A stretch of DNA of 64,000 nucleotides from Vibrio sp. AND4 (GTDB lineage: Bacteria; Pseudomonadota; Gammaproteobacteria; Enterobacterales; Vibrionaceae). The notes under the pieces are model-generated. The model worked only from the letters and a program-made list of their open reading frames with translations, was not told the origin of the DNA and searched no databases. Numbering within the stretch: the first letter of the stretch is position 1; every line of letters starts with the position of its first letter. Shown one piece after another: positions 39,979 through 49,457 of the stretch. The stretch lies in the NCBI RefSeq assembly GCF_000171815.1, contig NZ_ABGR01000005.1, forward strand, positions 1 through 64,000, in the 5' to 3' direction. A program made the translations under genes and the position numbers.

Positions 39979-40174
39979 TATTAGCGCGCTGTGGGGGTTG
40001 TGCTTCTATCCTCTGTTGAGTCGTTGGCAAGCTGGTTCTAGTCCGTGTTCTTAATCGCTTCGCAGATCCTTTCCGTATCTATGCTAAACTCACGCCATCA
40101 GCTATATGAATGACTCTCATTTGTTTACCTGAAGGCTGCAATTAGGCGGCGAAATTTCGAATAAAGGCATAAGA

Positions 40175-40438
40175 ATGAGCAAATTAAGTTCAGCTGAACG
40201 TAAAGCTCGCGACAACGAGCGTTTCTCACAACGCGTGAGTGAACGTCGCGAAAAAGGTGAAGATGTAATCGCGTATGCGCTTGCAAATAAAAAAGCAGTT
40301 AAGTTCTTAACTAAGTCAGAAAAGAAAGCACTGAACGAGCGTAAGGCGATGCTTCAAGAAGAACTTAAGTTAAAAGAGCAGGAAGAGCTGCGCAGAATTG
40401 AACAGTCGTTTATTGTTGAAGAAAACAAAGAAAAATAA
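40175..40438 (+). CDS. Small charged protein of unknown function
   Basis: An 87-residue protein, not recognised. It is highly charged (Lys, Arg, Glu), lacks membrane segments and cysteines, and appears mostly helical with a coiled-coil tendency (FLTKSEKKALNERKAMLQEE onward). ATG 40175 has an AAAGG-like ribosome site 11 bases upstream. It sits alone between the repeat array and the terminator before fadE. Codon use looks like its neighbours. Probably a real, conserved Vibrio gene, but this needs a database search. Confidence 0.7.
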   Translation: MSKLSSAERKARDNERFSQRVSERREKGEDVIAYALANKKAVKFLTKSEKKALNERKAMLQEELKLKEQEELRRIEQSFIVEENKEK

Positions 40439-40484
40439 ACGTTTTTTCGCTAACAAGATGTTGTGCGAAACAGAGATTCAATAA

Positions 40485-40515
40485 AAACGGGAGCCGAGGC
40501 TCCCGTTTCGCTTTT
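40485..40515. terminator. Bidirectional terminator between the 87-residue gene and fadE
   Basis: An 11-bp stem (AAACGGGAGCC with GGCTCCCGTTT) is flanked by an A run on the left and a T-rich run on the right. It serves both convergent genes. Confidence 0.85.
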
Positions 40516-40542
40516 TACTTTTCACTCAAGCTGGTTATTCGC

Positions 40543-42987
40543 TTAAGCGACGTGCTCCATTTGAGGGTAGAGTCGCTTTGCGGCCAGTAGCTCTGGTTCA
40601 AAATCGTCTACGTTGATGGTATCCAGACGATGTTGCTCTGCTTCTCTCAGCAAATCAGCTTCTTCTTGAGTAATGAAGCCTTGCTCTAGACCTTCTTGAG
40701 CAATCATATCCAAACGTAGGAACGGACGGCGTTTGCCTTGCGCTTTACATACTTTGTCAAATACAGGTTCAGCTTGAAGAATTACAGCCAATGCCAACTC
40801 AATTTTACCTGCTGCGTTGTGTTCCGTTGGTTCTAGGTACTGACCACGACCAATACGTGAACGTGTTGCACTTGGTGTTTGCAGAATACGAGCCACTTTG
40901 CTGTCTAGCTTGTCGCTTGGCGCTTTACGAACACGACCAAATGGCATGATTAATATACGTAACACTCGACCGATTGCTTTGTTAGGGAAGTTTGCGAGGA
41001 ACTCATCAATCGCCGCTTCAGTTTGCTTCAAGCTGTCTTGTACGCCCCAATGAACGAGCGGCAGGTCTTCAACGGGACGACCATCTTGCTCAAAGCGTTT
41101 CAGCGTTGCAGAGCTAAGGTATAGCTGACTTAGAATATCACCAAGACGCGCCGATAGACGTTCTTTACGTTTCAACGAGCCACCCAGTACTGCCATTGAG
41201 ATATCCGATAGTAAAGCCAGGTTTGCGCTATAACGGTTCAATTTTTGGTAGTAGCGCTTGGTCGCGTCTTTGGTTGGTGACGACGAACCTAGGCCGTCAC
41301 TTAAACCAAACCAGATGCTGCGAACAAGGTTACTCATGGTGAAGCTCACGTGACCCGCTAATGCGTTGTCGAATTTCTCAACGGCATCACCGGCGTCAGA
41401 GTATGCAGCGTTCATCTCTTCAAGAACATAAGGGTGACAGCGAATTGCGCCCTGACCGAAAATGATCATTGAACGCGTTAAGATGTTTGCACCTTCTACC
41501 GTGACTGCGATTGGTGCACCTTGGTAACCACGCGCTAGGAAGTTAGAAGGGCCCATACAGATACCTTTACCACCTACAATATCCATCGCGTCGATGATGC
41601 TTTGTTGACCGCGATGCGTACAGTGGTACTTCACGATTGCTGAGATAACCGATGGCTTTTCACCGAGGTCGATACCTGCTACGGTGAGGTTGCTAGCGGC
41701 GTCCATCACGTAGGCATTACCTCCCAAACGTGCCAATGGCTCTTCTACGCCTTCCATGTGACCGATTGGCTGTTTGAACTGACGACGAATGCGTGAGTAT
41801 GCGCCTGTTGCCATTGCAGCCGTCTTGATGCCACCTGTTGAGTTTGAAGGCAGCGTGATACCACGGCCAACCGACAGGCATTCAACCAGCATACGCCAGC
41901 CTTGGCCCGCCATTTTTTCACCACCAATGATGAAGTCCATCGGTACGAAGATGTCTTTACCACGAGTTGGGCCATTTTGGAATGGTACGTTAAGCGGGAA
42001 GTGTCGGTTGCCAATCTCAACACCTTTGAGGTCAGTTGGGATCAGAGCACAGGTGATTCCAAGATCTTCTTGGTTTCCAAGTAGGCCCTCTGGGTCACGC
42101 AATTTGAACGCCAGACCAAGTACAGTGGCGACGGGCGCCAGCGTGATATAGCGCTTGTTCCATGTTAGGCGCATGCCAAGGACTTCCTCTCCTTGCCATT
42201 CGCCTTTACATACAACGCCGTAATCTGGGATAGACCCCGCATCTGAACCTGCTTCTGGGCTAGTCAGAGCGAAACATGGGATCTCTTTTCCTTCTGCAAG
42301 GCGAGGTAGGTAGTAATCTTTTTGCTCTTCAGTACCGTAGTGTTGCAGTAGCTCGCCTGGACCTAATGAGTTAGGTACACCAACGGTTGACGATAAAACC
42401 CCAGAAACCCCCGTCAATTTTTGTAATACCAAAGATTGCGCATACGCTGAAAACTCAAGCCCGCCGTATTTCTTCTTAATGATCATGGCGAAGAACTTAT
42501 GGTCTTTTAGGTATTGCCATACTTCGGGAGGAAGGTCTGCCAGCTCATGGGTCACTTGGAAGTCACTCACCATGGCACACACTTCGTTGACCGGACCATC
42601 TAAAAAATCTTGCTCTTCTTTGCTCAGCTTAGGCGCTTTAATAGCGTGGAGCTTCTGCCATTCGGGCTTGCCTTTAAATAGCTCGGCTTCCCACCATACC
42701 GTGCCTGCATCCAATGCTTCTTTCTCGGTTTGAGACATAGCGGGTAGAACTTTCTTAAACATTACCAGCGCTTTGCGGCTTATCAGGGATTGGCGCACGC
42801 TAGGAACAGCGAGCACTGCCGCGGCAGCAATGTAGAGCGCCCAGCCAATAAAACCAACTGAACCCAAGATCGTCAGTATTAGCATGGCTGCTGTGAGTAA
42901 GCCGATGGATTTTATGAGCGACATTCTGTGGTAAAGCGTAATGCCTAATACCACTGTCATCGCTAAAATAGAGAGCAAGATGTCCAT
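40543..42987 (-). CDS. fadE: Acyl-CoA dehydrogenase FadE
   Basis: First step of the fatty-acid beta-oxidation cycle: makes trans-2-enoyl-CoA with FAD. The 814-residue length and two to three N-terminal hydrophobic segments (residues about 3-60) are typical for FadE. The dehydrogenase core shows [19 protein letters not shown], and the late [19 protein letters not shown] block. A FadR-like operator lies about 51 bases upstream of the start, so repression in the absence of long-chain acyl-CoA is likely. The fadE-gmhA-yafJ order matches E. coli. Confidence 0.95.
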   Translation of the reverse strand: MDILLSILAMTVVLGITLYHRMSLIKSIGLLTAAMLILTILGSVGFIGWALYIAAAAVLAVPSVRQSLISRKALVMFKKVLPAMSQTEKEALDAGTVWWEAELFKGKPEWQKLHAIKAPKLSKEEQDFLDGPVNEVCAMVSDFQVTHELADLPPEVWQYLKDHKFFAMIIKKKYGGLEFSAYAQSLVLQKLTGVSGVLSSTVGVPNSLGPGELLQHYGTEEQKDYYLPRLAEGKEIPCFALTSPEAGSDAGSIPDYGVVCKGEWQGEEVLGMRLTWNKRYITLAPVATVLGLAFKLRDPEGLLGNQEDLGITCALIPTDLKGVEIGNRHFPLNVPFQNGPTRGKDIFVPMDFIIGGEKMAGQGWRMLVECLSVGRGITLPSNSTGGIKTAAMATGAYSRIRRQFKQPIGHMEGVEEPLARLGGNAYVMDAASNLTVAGIDLGEKPSVISAIVKYHCTHRGQQSIIDAMDIVGGKGICMGPSNFLARGYQGAPIAVTVEGANILTRSMIIFGQGAIRCHPYVLEEMNAAYSDAGDAVEKFDNALAGHVSFTMSNLVRSIWFGLSDGLGSSSPTKDATKRYYQKLNRYSANLALLSDISMAVLGGSLKRKERLSARLGDILSQLYLSSATLKRFEQDGRPVEDLPLVHWGVQDSLKQTEAAIDEFLANFPNKAIGRVLRILIMPFGRVRKAPSDKLDSKVARILQTPSATRSRIGRGQYLEPTEHNAAGKIELALAVILQAEPVFDKVCKAQGKRRPFLRLDMIAQEGLEQGFITQEEADLLREAEQHRLDTINVDDFEPELLAAKRLYPQMEHVA

Positions 42988-43037
42988 ATATTTTTTCCTT
43001 TTCAGACTTTAATTATGTTGTACGTCTGTGATTTGGT

Positions 43038-43054
43038 ATGAGGTCTAACCAGTG
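43038..43054 (-). promoter_or_regulatory. FadR-like operator upstream of fadE
   Basis: On the minus strand CACTGGTTAGACCTCAT matches known FadR sites (ACTGGTC-N-GACCT type) at most core positions. It lies 51-67 bases before the fadE ATG. Good match to the known half-site pair; binding not shown here. Confidence 0.65.
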
Positions 43055-43345
43055 CTTTAAGTGTAATCAAAATATTAACGAAATGTAAAACCCAAAGTTG
43101 AGCAAAAAGTGATCTAAGTAGAGCTAAAATTCTAAAGTTGAGAGTTAGGTGATGGTTTCGTAAGCAAGCTGATAAGTTTATTAGCGTGATGAATCCAAAT
43201 CTGTAGCTTCGCTATCGACACAAATTCTTGTTTATGGGTAAACTCTGAGTAATGAACTGTCCGGTGTGAATTCCACATCAGAACAATTTGCCAAGCGAGA
43301 GGTTCAACCTCACTGCTGTGGCCGAGATAATAAAGAGAACGTCTT

Positions 43346-43921
43346 ATGTACCAAGATCTGATTAGAAGTGAATTAAACGAAGCTGCTGAAGTTCTGAATA
43401 AGTTTTTAAATGATGACCACAACATCGCACAAATTGAAGCGGCAGCGAAAATGATTGCTGATTCATTCAAGCAAGACGGTAAGGTGTTGTCGTGCGGTAA
43501 TGGCGGCTCTCACTGTGACTCGATGCACTTTGCCGAAGAGCTGACAGGTCGTTACCGTGAAAATCGCCCAGGCTACGCAGGTATTGCTATATCGGACCCA
43601 AGCCATCTTTCTTGTGTAAGTAACGACTTTGGCTATGATTTCGTATTTTCTCGTTATGTAGAAGCTGTTGGTCGTAAAGGCGACGTTCTGTTTGGTTTGT
43701 CGACGTCAGGCAACTCAGGCAACATTCTAAAAGCCATTGAAGCGGCACAAGCAAAAGGTATGAAGACGATCGCGCTAACGGGTAAAGATGGTGGCAAGAT
43801 GGCCGGTCTCGCTGATATCGAGATTCGAGTACCGCATTTTGGTTACGCTGATCGTATTCAAGAAGTGCACATCAAGATCATCCACATCATTATTCAGTTG
43901 ATCGAAAAAGAGATGGAATAA
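43346..43921 (+). CDS. gmhA: Sedoheptulose-7-phosphate isomerase
   Basis: First step of ADP-heptose synthesis for the LPS inner core: converts sedoheptulose-7-phosphate to heptose-7-phosphate. SIS-domain protein of 191 residues, normal length. [23 protein letters not shown] and [16 protein letters not shown] are typical substrate-binding loops, and the C-terminal HIIHIII segment carries metal-binding His residues. Divergent from fadE; the spacer of about 350 bases holds the FadR-like operator. Confidence 0.96.
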   Translation: MYQDLIRSELNEAAEVLNKFLNDDHNIAQIEAAAKMIADSFKQDGKVLSCGNGGSHCDSMHFAEELTGRYRENRPGYAGIAISDPSHLSCVSNDFGYDFVFSRYVEAVGRKGDVLFGLSTSGNSGNILKAIEAAQAKGMKTIALTGKDGGKMAGLADIEIRVPHFGYADRIQEVHIKIIHIIIQLIEKEME

Positions 43922-43981
43922 GACTATCAGTTAAGCCAATTGCAAGCTGATTTGTGTTTTCAGGTAGGAGTTCGTTAAACC

Positions 43982-44827
43982 ATGTGTGAATTGCTCGGCA
44001 TGAGCGCAAATGTTCCAACAGATATTTGTTTCAGTTTTACGGGATTAATGCAGCGCGGTGGTCGCACAGGCCCGCACCGTGATGGTTGGGGAATTACTTT
44101 CTATGAAGGAAAGGGGTTCCGCACTTTTAAAGACCCCAACCCAAGTTGTGAGTCTCAGATTGCCGAATTGGTGCAAAACTACCCGATCAAAAGTCGCGCG
44201 GTTGTGAGCCATATTCGTCAAGCCAACCGAGGGGGTGTGAATCTCGAAAACACCCATCCGTTTACGCGTGAGCTTTGGGGGCGTTACTGGACGTTTGCAC
44301 ACAATGGTCAACTGAGCGATTATCAAGACTGGTACACAGGGCGTCATCGTCCGGTTGGGCAAACTGACAGTGAGATGGCGTTTTGCTGGCTGTTAAAGCA
44401 GATGGAAGACAAGTACCCTGAACCACCACAGGATATGGAAGCTGTTTTTGCCTACGTGGCCGAGTGCTGCGATAAGCTGAAAGAGAAGGGCGTATTTAAT
44501 ATGCTGCTCAGCGATGGTGAGTTTGTGATGACTTACTGCACTAACCATTTGTACTGGATTACGCGTCGTGCGCCATTTGGCAAGGCGGCCTTGTTGGATG
44601 AAGATGTCGAGATCAATTTCCAAGAGGAGACGACGCCAAACGATGTGGTTTCCGTGATTGCGACTCAGCCACTAACAGGTAATGAGACATGGCATCGCAT
44701 GAAGCCGGGCGAATACGGTTTGTTCCATATTGGTGAACTGGTGTTGAATAATGCTGAAGCCTTGGTGGATGTGCCCTTTGCTGCACCAAAGCCAGGTAAT
44801 CAGGCGCCGATCGAACCGTTGGAATGA
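43982..44827 (+). CDS. yafJ: Class II glutamine amidotransferase YafJ
   Basis: A 281-residue protein of the class II (Ntn) glutamine amidotransferase fold. The nucleophile is the Cys right after the initiator Met (MCELLGMSANVPTD). Other family landmarks are RGGRTGPHRDGWGI, ENTHPFTRELWGRYWTFAHNGQL and TDSEMAFCWLL. It has no synthase domain, so its substrate is not known. It lies 60 bases after gmhA, as in E. coli (lpcA-yafJ). Confidence 0.92.
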   Translation: MCELLGMSANVPTDICFSFTGLMQRGGRTGPHRDGWGITFYEGKGFRTFKDPNPSCESQIAELVQNYPIKSRAVVSHIRQANRGGVNLENTHPFTRELWGRYWTFAHNGQLSDYQDWYTGRHRPVGQTDSEMAFCWLLKQMEDKYPEPPQDMEAVFAYVAECCDKLKEKGVFNMLLSDGEFVMTYCTNHLYWITRRAPFGKAALLDEDVEINFQEETTPNDVVSVIATQPLTGNETWHRMKPGEYGLFHIGELVLNNAEALVDVPFAAPKPGNQAPIEPLE

Positions 44828-44849
44828 TGGTTTGTGAAACAGAATAGTG

Positions 44850-44884
44850 AAATAAAGCTCGTTTAATCACGAGCTTTATTTTTA
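44850..44884 (+). terminator. yafJ terminator
   Basis: A perfect 11-bp stem (AATAAAGCTCG with CGAGCTTTATT, 8-base loop) is followed by T-rich sequence. Confidence 0.85.
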
Positions 44885-45006
44885 TGCGTTTGAAACCGAG
44901 AGCAGGTACGGACGTGCACTTTTATTTTATAGTGTGCTGGGTGTCGATTCCCAGCCTCGCTTCAATGACCTAAGCAGTTGTAGACTATTATTTTTCTTTA
45001 ACTACT

Positions 45007-45050
45007 GCGTCATTCTGAGAGGCGAGGAGTGAGTCAGATTCAGAGTCTAC
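45007..45050 (-). repeat. Solo half-copy of the palindromic element
   Basis: Read on the minus strand the segment begins GTAGACTCTGAATCTGACTC and ends with CAGAATGACGC, the same opening and ending as the left arm of the 39306 array elements. There is no second arm, so it is a lone half or a decayed copy. The rest of the yafJ-purN gap (44885-45153) holds no gene that I can support. Confidence 0.7.
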
Positions 45051-45153
45051 TATCGAGTGTTGTATTGCTAAGGTGGTTTCAGGGACTTTTTAGGTTGTTG
45101 GTTTCTAGTCTGACTTCGGCTTTATTGAATCAAGCTTTTTAGATTTAAAATAA

Positions 45154-45180
45154 CAAAGGGCAGCTTGATGGCTGCCTTTG
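45154..45180 (-). terminator. purN terminator
   Basis: A hairpin CAAAGGCAGC...GCTGCCCTTTG (one bulge) on the minus strand, then T-rich sequence. It lies 26 bases after the purN stop. Confidence 0.75.
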
Positions 45181-45205
45181 TGTGTTTGTCGTTTGGATCT
45201 GAGAA

Positions 45206-45850
45206 CTACTCGTCGTCGTCGGCGTAGCCGTGAGCGCCAAGCTCAAAACCATCAAGGTACGCTTTGCCATCTCTCATCGTCAGCCTCTCATCCACCAGCC
45301 ATTTCGTAACCATGGGGTAGATCTTATGCTCTTGAGTTTGCACACGTGCAGCAAGACTGCTGATATCGTCATCTTCGAATACGGGTACCTTTGCTTGCAG
45401 TACTACAGGGCCGCCATCAAGTTCTTCTGTCACGAAATGCACACTGGTGCCATGTTCTTTATCACCCGCATCAATTGCGCGCTGGTGGGTGTGTAAACCT
45501 GGATACTTAGGCAGGAGAGAAGGGTGGATGTTGATCATCTTACCCATGTAGTGGGAAACAAATGCGCCACTCAGAATACGCATGTAGCCGGCGAGAACAA
45601 TCACGGCTGGTTGATATTCATCGATTTGCTTCATCAGTTCAGCATCAAAGTCTTCACGCGATTCGAATGCTTTAGGATCGACAAAATGACTATTCGCACC
45701 AAATTGTTTGGCGCGCTCTAAACCATACGCATCAGCTTTGTTGGAGAACACCGCTGCGACTTGTGCATTTGGCATGCTGTCTTCGCAAGCTTCCAAGATG
45801 GCTTGCAGGTTACTGCCGTTACCCGAAATGAGGACCACTATGTTTTTCAT
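45206..45850 (-). CDS. purN: Phosphoribosylglycinamide formyltransferase
   Basis: Third step of purine synthesis: formylates GAR with 10-formyl-THF. The N-terminal VVLISGNGSNLQAI binds the phosphate; MINIHPSLLPKYPG has the catalytic Asn and His; the catalytic Asp is in VTEELDGGPVV. The 214-residue length is normal. It lies 142 bases after purM on the same strand, with a perfect hairpin in between. Confidence 0.95.
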   Translation of the reverse strand: MKNIVVLISGNGSNLQAILEACEDSMPNAQVAAVFSNKADAYGLERAKQFGANSHFVDPKAFESREDFDAELMKQIDEYQPAVIVLAGYMRILSGAFVSHYMGKMINIHPSLLPKYPGLHTHQRAIDAGDKEHGTSVHFVTEELDGGPVVLQAKVPVFEDDDISSLAARVQTQEHKIYPMVTKWLVDERLTMRDGKAYLDGFELGAHGYADDDE

Positions 45851-45941
45851 GATATTGAGACTGCCTTGCTATGGTAGGTTTGAAGTGCGTATCCGCTAAA
45901 TTACCTACTATTAGAATGGTTTTCGATGTGCCAGATAGCAG

Positions 45942-45964
45942 AATGAGGACATGGCGTCCTCATT
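45942..45964 (-). promoter_or_regulatory. Hairpin between purM and purN
   Basis: A perfect 9-bp inverted repeat (AATGAGGAC with GTCCTCATT, 5-base loop) in the 142-base spacer. No T run follows. It may protect or process the purMN message; this is inference. Confidence 0.45.
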
Positions 45965-45992
45965 GATAATGTTATGGAGAGCAACTCACAAG

Positions 45993-47033
45993 TTATTGGA
46001 TTTCAACTTGCTCTTCATTAGCTTCTGCTTGAGCGATTTCACCAATCACCCATGCGTTTTCGCCTTCTTGTTTAAGAAGTGCAACCGCCGCGTCTGCTTG
46101 GTCTTTCGGTAGTGCTACGATTAGGCCAACACCACAGTTGAAGGTACGGTACATTTCGTGCGTTTCAACGTTGCCTTTCTCTTGCAACCATTTGAAGATG
46201 ATTGGCCATTCCCAGCTGTTCCCATTGATCACTGCTTTGGTGCCCTCAGGCAGTACGCGCGGGATGTTTTCCCAGAAACCACCACCTGTGATGTGAGAGA
46301 TGGCATGGATGTCGTGCGTCTCAATCATCTTAAGTGCTGATTTGATGTAAATTTTAGTTGGTTCTAGAAGGTGTTCACCAATAGTACGACCTGCTAGCTC
46401 TTCGTTCTTATCCGCACCAGAAACTTCTAGGATCTTACGGATAAGAGAGTAACCGTTTGAGTGTGGGCCGCTTGAACCAACAGCAATAAGTGCGTCGCCT
46501 GCTGCTACTTTGGTGCCGTCAATGACGTCTTCTTTTTCTACTACGCCAACACAGAAACCAGCAACATCATAATCTTCGCCTTCGTACATGCCCGGCATTT
46601 CAGCGGTTTCACCACCAATAAGTGCACAACCTGCTTGAACACAGCCATCAGCGATACCAGAAACCACGTCTGCTGCTGTGTCTACGTCCAGTTTGCCCGT
46701 AGCGTAGTAGTCTAGGAAGAACAGAGGTTCAGCGCCTTGAACGATGAGATCGTTTACACACATTGCGACGAGGTCGACGCCGATCGTGTCGTGCTTGTTC
46801 ATATCCAGCGCTAAGCGAAGTTTTGTACCTACACCGTCGGTGCCAGACACCAATACAGGCTGTTTGTATTTCGTCGGTAATTCACACAATGCGCCAAAAC
46901 CACCGATACCACCCATCACTTCAGGGCGACGAGTACGCTTAACCGCACCTTTAATACGATCTACAAGCGCGTTGCCTGCATCAATATCTACACCAGCATC
47001 TTTGTAGCTAAGAGAAGAGTTGTTACCACTCAC
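45993..47033 (-). CDS. purM: Phosphoribosylaminoimidazole synthetase
   Basis: Fifth step of purine synthesis: closes FGAM into AIR with ATP. The 346 residues contain the usual opening [21 protein letters not shown], the central [11 protein letters not shown] and the late [11 protein letters not shown]. Length is normal for PurM. It heads a purM-purN unit and sits under a PurR box that overlaps its promoter (47100-47115). Confidence 0.97.
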   Translation of the reverse strand: MSGNNSSLSYKDAGVDIDAGNALVDRIKGAVKRTRRPEVMGGIGGFGALCELPTKYKQPVLVSGTDGVGTKLRLALDMNKHDTIGVDLVAMCVNDLIVQGAEPLFFLDYYATGKLDVDTAADVVSGIADGCVQAGCALIGGETAEMPGMYEGEDYDVAGFCVGVVEKEDVIDGTKVAAGDALIAVGSSGPHSNGYSLIRKILEVSGADKNEELAGRTIGEHLLEPTKIYIKSALKMIETHDIHAISHITGGGFWENIPRVLPEGTKAVINGNSWEWPIIFKWLQEKGNVETHEMYRTFNCGVGLIVALPKDQADAAVALLKQEGENAWVIGEIAQAEANEEQVEIQ

Positions 47034-47075
47034 AGGGAAGTCCTCGGTTTTTAAGTTGGCTATGAAAACGGCGCT

Positions 47076-47105
47076 ATTCTACCAGTGGTTAAATACAGAT
47101 AGCAA
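47076..47105 (-). promoter_or_regulatory. purM promoter
   Basis: On the minus strand a -35 TTGCTA (47100-47105) and a -10 TAGAAT (47076-47081) with an 18-base spacer. The PurR box covers the -35. The match is fair (4/6 and 5/6). Confidence 0.6.
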
Positions 47106-47115
47106 ACGTTTGCGT
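47100..47115. promoter_or_regulatory. PurR box between purM and upp
   Basis: TAGCAAACGTTTGCGT matches the PurR consensus ACGCAAACGTTTGCGT at 14 of 16 positions. It overlaps the -35 of purM, so repression by purine-loaded PurR is likely. It lies about 26 bases before the upp -35. Confidence 0.85.
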
Positions 47116-47140
47116 TGGTTTTTTTCTTTGGTTATCTATC

Positions 47141-47169
47141 CTGATATCACGGAAAATATCATGTATAAT
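47141..47169 (+). promoter_or_regulatory. upp promoter
   Basis: -35 CTGATA (47141-47146) and a perfect -10 TATAAT (47164-47169) with a 17-base spacer, 44 bases before the upp ATG. Confidence 0.65.
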
Positions 47170-47212
47170 CTGAAGGTTTAGTTAAATATTGCCAATAAAG
47201 CCGGAGATGGAA

Positions 47213-47839
47213 ATGAAAGTTGTTGAAGTTAAACACCCTCTAGTGAAACACAAAATCGGTCTCATGCGAGAAGGTGACATCAGCACGAAGCGTTTTCGTG
47301 AGTTAGCGACAGAAGTCGGTAGCCTACTTACTTACGAAGCGACTGCTGACTTTGAAACAGAGAAAGTAACCATTGACGGTTGGAATGGTCCTGTAGAAGT
47401 TGACCAAATCAAGGGTAAGAAAGTAACAGTGGTGCCAATCCTGCGTGCAGGCCTTGGTATGATGGATGGCGTTCTCGAGCATATGCCAAGTGCACGTATC
47501 AGTGTTGTCGGTATTTACCGTGATGAAGAAACGCTTGAGCCAGTACCATACTTCAACAAACTTGCTTCTAATATCGATGAGCGTATCGCACTCGTTGTTG
47601 ACCCAATGCTGGCAACAGGTGGCTCTATGATCGCAACGATCGACCTACTAAAAGAGAAAGGTTGTCAATCAATCAAAGTACTTGTTCTTGTCGCGGCACC
47701 AGAAGGTATTGAAGCGCTAGAAAAAGCGCACCCAGATGTTGAGATGTACACGGCAGCCATCGATGAGAAGTTAAACGACAAAGGTTATATTGTTCCTGGT
47801 CTTGGTGATGCGGGTGATAAGATCTTCGGTACTCAATAA
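47213..47839 (+). CDS. upp: Uracil phosphoribosyltransferase
   Basis: Salvages uracil to UMP with PRPP. The 208 residues from 47213 ([20 protein letters not shown]) match the E. coli enzyme; a frame from 47189 adds eight residues but the GGAGATGGAA site favours the shorter start. The PRPP-binding motif is [14 protein letters not shown], and the [14 protein letters not shown] tail is typical. It is convergent with uraA, which imports its substrate. Confidence 0.96.
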   Translation: MKVVEVKHPLVKHKIGLMREGDISTKRFRELATEVGSLLTYEATADFETEKVTIDGWNGPVEVDQIKGKKVTVVPILRAGLGMMDGVLEHMPSARISVVGIYRDEETLEPVPYFNKLASNIDERIALVVDPMLATGGSMIATIDLLKEKGCQSIKVLVLVAAPEGIEALEKAHPDVEMYTAAIDEKLNDKGYIVPGLGDAGDKIFGTQ

Positions 47840-47870
47840 GTATTAGTCGGTTTAACTGACCTGAAAAACA

Positions 47871-47898
47871 AAGGCTTGGTAAAAACCAAGCCTTTTTT
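47871..47898 (+). terminator. upp terminator
   Basis: Stem AAGGCTTGGT (47871-47880) with ACCAAGCC (47885-47892), 4-base loop, then a T run. Confidence 0.9.
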
Positions 47899-47975
47899 GT
47901 CTCTCGTTTCTTGTTGTTTAGATACGAAATACGAAAGTAGCAAGGCGACTTAAGTCAATTAAGCCGCATGATGCA

Positions 47976-49229
47976 TTATTTGGTACTGTCTTCTTCCATC
48001 TGGGCGTTATCCACCACATGGTTTTCACCAAGGTCGTGTGGCAGCACTAGGTTAAGAAGAATTGCCACGATACCGCAAAGACTTACGCCTTGTAGGCTGA
48101 ACTCGCCAATGCCGAAAGCCATGCCGCCGATACCAAATACGAGTGTGACAGCGACGATCACCAAGTTACGTGATTTGTGCAGGTCAACGTTGTTCTTAAT
48201 CAGCGTGTTTAGGCCGACGGTTGCGATAGAACCGAACAGTAGAATCATGATACCGCCCATTACTGGTACTGGAATCGTTTGCAGAGTGGCACCAAGCTTG
48301 CCAACCAATGCAAGGACGATGGCTGTGATCGCAGCCCATGTCATGATTACTGGGTTGAAAGCTTTGGTTAACATTACCGCCCCAGTCACTTCACTGTAAG
48401 TGGTGTTAGGTGGTGCGCCAAGCATAGAGGCGGCAATCGTCGCTACCCCGTCGCCTGCGATCGTGCGGTGCAGGCCAGGCTTTTTCAGGTAGTTTTTCCC
48501 GGTTACGTTAGAGATTGCCAGCATGTCGCCCACGTGTTCAACCGCAGGTGCAATCGCCACTGGGATCATGAATAAGATCGCGTTGATGTTGAACTCTGGA
48601 GTCGTGAAGTTTGGCAATGCTAGCCAAGCCGCTTGCGTTACCGGAGTAAAATCCACCACGCCGTAGAATAGAGAAACAGAGTAACCCGCGAAGATACCGC
48701 CAACGATAGGCACCAACTTTAGGAACCCTTTTGCAAATACACTCAGAGCGATTGTTGTTAAAAGTGATACTGCCGAGATGATAACCGCGGCATCACCGTT
48801 AATGAGCTGCACTGCGCCGTCACCAGTTTTACCCACTGCCATGTTTACCGCAGTCGGTGCCAAGCCAAGGCCGATCACCATGATGACTGGACCAACGACA
48901 ACTGGCGGCAGAAGTTTATGGATAAAACCAACACCACGCACTTTGATCATCGCCCCCAGAGCCACGTAAACGAGACCAGCGGCCATTAAGCCACCCATGG
49001 TTGCACCTATACCCCAAGTCTGGATACCAAACATGATAGGAGCAATAAACGCAAAAGAGGAAGCAAGGAAGATAGGGACAGAACGTTTAGTAATCAGTTG
49101 GAAAAGAAGAGTACCGACTCCAGCACCGAACAGAGCGACGTTTGGGTCAAGGCCAGTCAAAAGAGGCACCAGCACAAGAGCCCCGAAAGCGACAAAGAGC
49201 ATCTGAGCGCCTTGTAACGCGTTTTTCAT
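47976..49229 (-). CDS. uraA: Uracil permease
   Basis: Proton-coupled uracil importer of the NCS2/NAT family, inner membrane. The 417 residues contain about 12-14 hydrophobic segments. The substrate motif regions are SFAFIAPI near the N-terminus and VAIAPAVEHVGDM in the middle. Length fits UraA. It faces upp (convergent). A PurR-like box covers its probable promoter at 49282. Confidence 0.95.
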   Translation of the reverse strand: MKNALQGAQMLFVAFGALVLVPLLTGLDPNVALFGAGVGTLLFQLITKRSVPIFLASSFAFIAPIMFGIQTWGIGATMGGLMAAGLVYVALGAMIKVRGVGFIHKLLPPVVVGPVIMVIGLGLAPTAVNMAVGKTGDGAVQLINGDAAVIISAVSLLTTIALSVFAKGFLKLVPIVGGIFAGYSVSLFYGVVDFTPVTQAAWLALPNFTTPEFNINAILFMIPVAIAPAVEHVGDMLAISNVTGKNYLKKPGLHRTIAGDGVATIAASMLGAPPNTTYSEVTGAVMLTKAFNPVIMTWAAITAIVLALVGKLGATLQTIPVPVMGGIMILLFGSIATVGLNTLIKNNVDLHKSRNLVIVAVTLVFGIGGMAFGIGEFSLQGVSLCGIVAILLNLVLPHDLGENHVVDNAQMEEDSTK

Positions 49230-49281
49230 AATTATTTCCTATTGAGATATACGCAGACAAATCGGCGGAATATTATCACTA

Positions 49282-49297
49282 TCGCAAACGATTGCAA
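49282..49297. promoter_or_regulatory. PurR-like box upstream of uraA
   Basis: TCGCAAACGATTGCAA matches the PurR consensus at 12 of 16 positions, with the central GCAAACG intact. It overlaps a minus-strand -35 TTGCAA (49292-49297) in front of a -10 TAATAT. Weaker than the purM box. Confidence 0.55.
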
Positions 49298-49457
49298 TGT
49301 TACTTTGGTCAAATTTTTGGATGGGTGGATACTCGAATGCCATAGCTTTGTATTCGTCGTAGGTTTCCATTCAACATGACTACCGATAATTCACTCAGTA
49401 CCATTCTTGCTCAAGGTGTGATAGTTGCTTATCATGCGGGTTCTTGTTCAGAGGATT

